Source: Calothrix sp. NIES-2098 (lineage in GTDB: Bacteria; Cyanobacteriota; Cyanobacteriia; Cyanobacteriales; Nostocaceae). Taken from it: a stretch of 64,000 bases of DNA. The notes under the pieces were generated by a model. That model was not told the origin of the DNA. It ran no database searches and saw only the letters and a program-made list of their open reading frames with translations. Made by a program: the position numbers and the translations under genes. Where the stretch lies: positions 2,912,001-2,976,000 of the forward strand of contig AP018172.1 of NCBI GenBank assembly GCA_002368175.1. The letters run 5' to 3'. Of this stretch, positions 63,832-64,000 are shown piece by piece; positions within the stretch are counted from its first letter, which is position 1, and every line of letters begins with the position of its first letter.

Positions 63832-63879
63832 AGCTGATTACTCTAAGGGCCGATCTTTGCATTGAACTCATACCTATAA

Positions 63880-63910
63880 CTATTTCTGGTGAGGTGCAAC
63901 ACATGCAGTA
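63880..63910 (-). pseudogene. 3'-terminal remnant of another TpsA gene at the window end
   Basis: On the minus strand this reads TACVAPHQK and then stops, the same end as copy 4 (AACVAPR), and is joined to the same kind of spacer (63832-63880). The match breaks at 63911 exactly where a MITE end begins. Confidence 0.7.
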
Positions 63911-63950
63911 ATATCATGTCCGTTAGAGGACGGGGAAACCCCGCCCTACG
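63911..63950. mobile_element. MITE-like end plus gc-rich repeat, disrupting a TpsA remnant
   Basis: atatcatgtccgtt (63911-63924) equals the right terminal repeat of the MITE-like family (copy 2, reverse complement). It is followed by ggacggggaaaccccgccct, a palindromic G/C-rich unit. The other end is outside the window. Confidence 0.55.
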
Positions 63951-64000
63951 GTTATTGGGCTGGAGAAGTTGCAGATGAGCGTGGTTTACACACATCTGTG

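Noticed and set aside
1..64000. Search for tRNA, rRNA, tmRNA or a complete IS element
   Set aside because: No cloverleaf with anticodon arm, no rRNA-like conserved block and no transposase with flanking inverted repeats was recognised by eye; a covariance-model search would be needed to exclude small RNAs.

Overview
The window is chromosomal DNA of a filamentous, probably heterocyst-forming cyanobacterium (Nostocales: Nostoc, Calothrix, Tolypothrix or similar). The evidence is the high density of the HIP1 octamer GCGATCGC, genes restricted or nearly restricted to cyanobacteria (sipA, a DUF3288 protein, a DUF6679-like protein, ClpC with a cyanobacterial N-terminus), pentapeptide-repeat and CHAT/TPR proteins, multi-domain hybrid histidine kinases, and Nostoc-style small interspersed repeats. 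The exact species cannot be named from the sequence. No tRNA, rRNA, CRISPR array or complete IS element was seen.

Positions 1-13,000: the N-terminal part of a MASE1 hybrid histidine kinase (cut by the window edge), a 40-residue membrane peptide, a beta-CASP-like metallo-hydrolase, small cyanobacterial proteins, a Nif3-like protein, an Rpn-type nuclease gene broken by one amber codon, a YjbQ protein, three paralogous pentapeptide-repeat genes interleaved with an intact Rpn nuclease gene, and a glycosyltransferase-like gene. Positions 13,000-30,600: a REC-PAS-kinase-REC protein, DUF3288, clpC, a PD-(D/E)XK nuclease, a prolyl-hydroxylase-like oxygenase, a subtilase with a divergently encoded protein resembling its own pro-region, a Uma2 nuclease, a Tat-exported PrxQ, sipA, a Coq4-like protein, a Spy-like LTxxQ protein divergent from a NarL-type two-component system, a deaminase and a voltage-gated-type K+ channel.

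Positions 30,786-35,792 hold the most interesting system. A tight four-gene operon encodes two membrane proteins ending in Cys/Gly(Ser)-rich tails, a DUF692/MNIO metalloenzyme and a small partner protein. It is followed, after a MITE-like element, by a two-gene graspetide-type cassette: a signal-peptide-bearing precursor and an ATP-grasp ligase. Both look like peptide-modification (RiPP) pathways.

Positions 35,879-63,831 are dominated by four giant two-partner-secretion (TpsA, filamentous haemagglutinin-like) genes on the minus strand, in two tandem pairs. 3'-end remnants of further copies follow each pair on its transcription-upstream side. A CHAT/TPR protease-like gene lies 40 bp downstream of the last copy. 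Between the pairs sit an acyl-CoA ligase-like gene, a VOC-like protein, a PhyH-type dioxygenase, a WD40 protein, an SDR and degraded or repeat-rich DNA. No TpsB transporter gene is in the window. MITE-like repeats and short palindromes are scattered throughout; one lies inside the signal peptide of a TpsA gene without breaking its frame.
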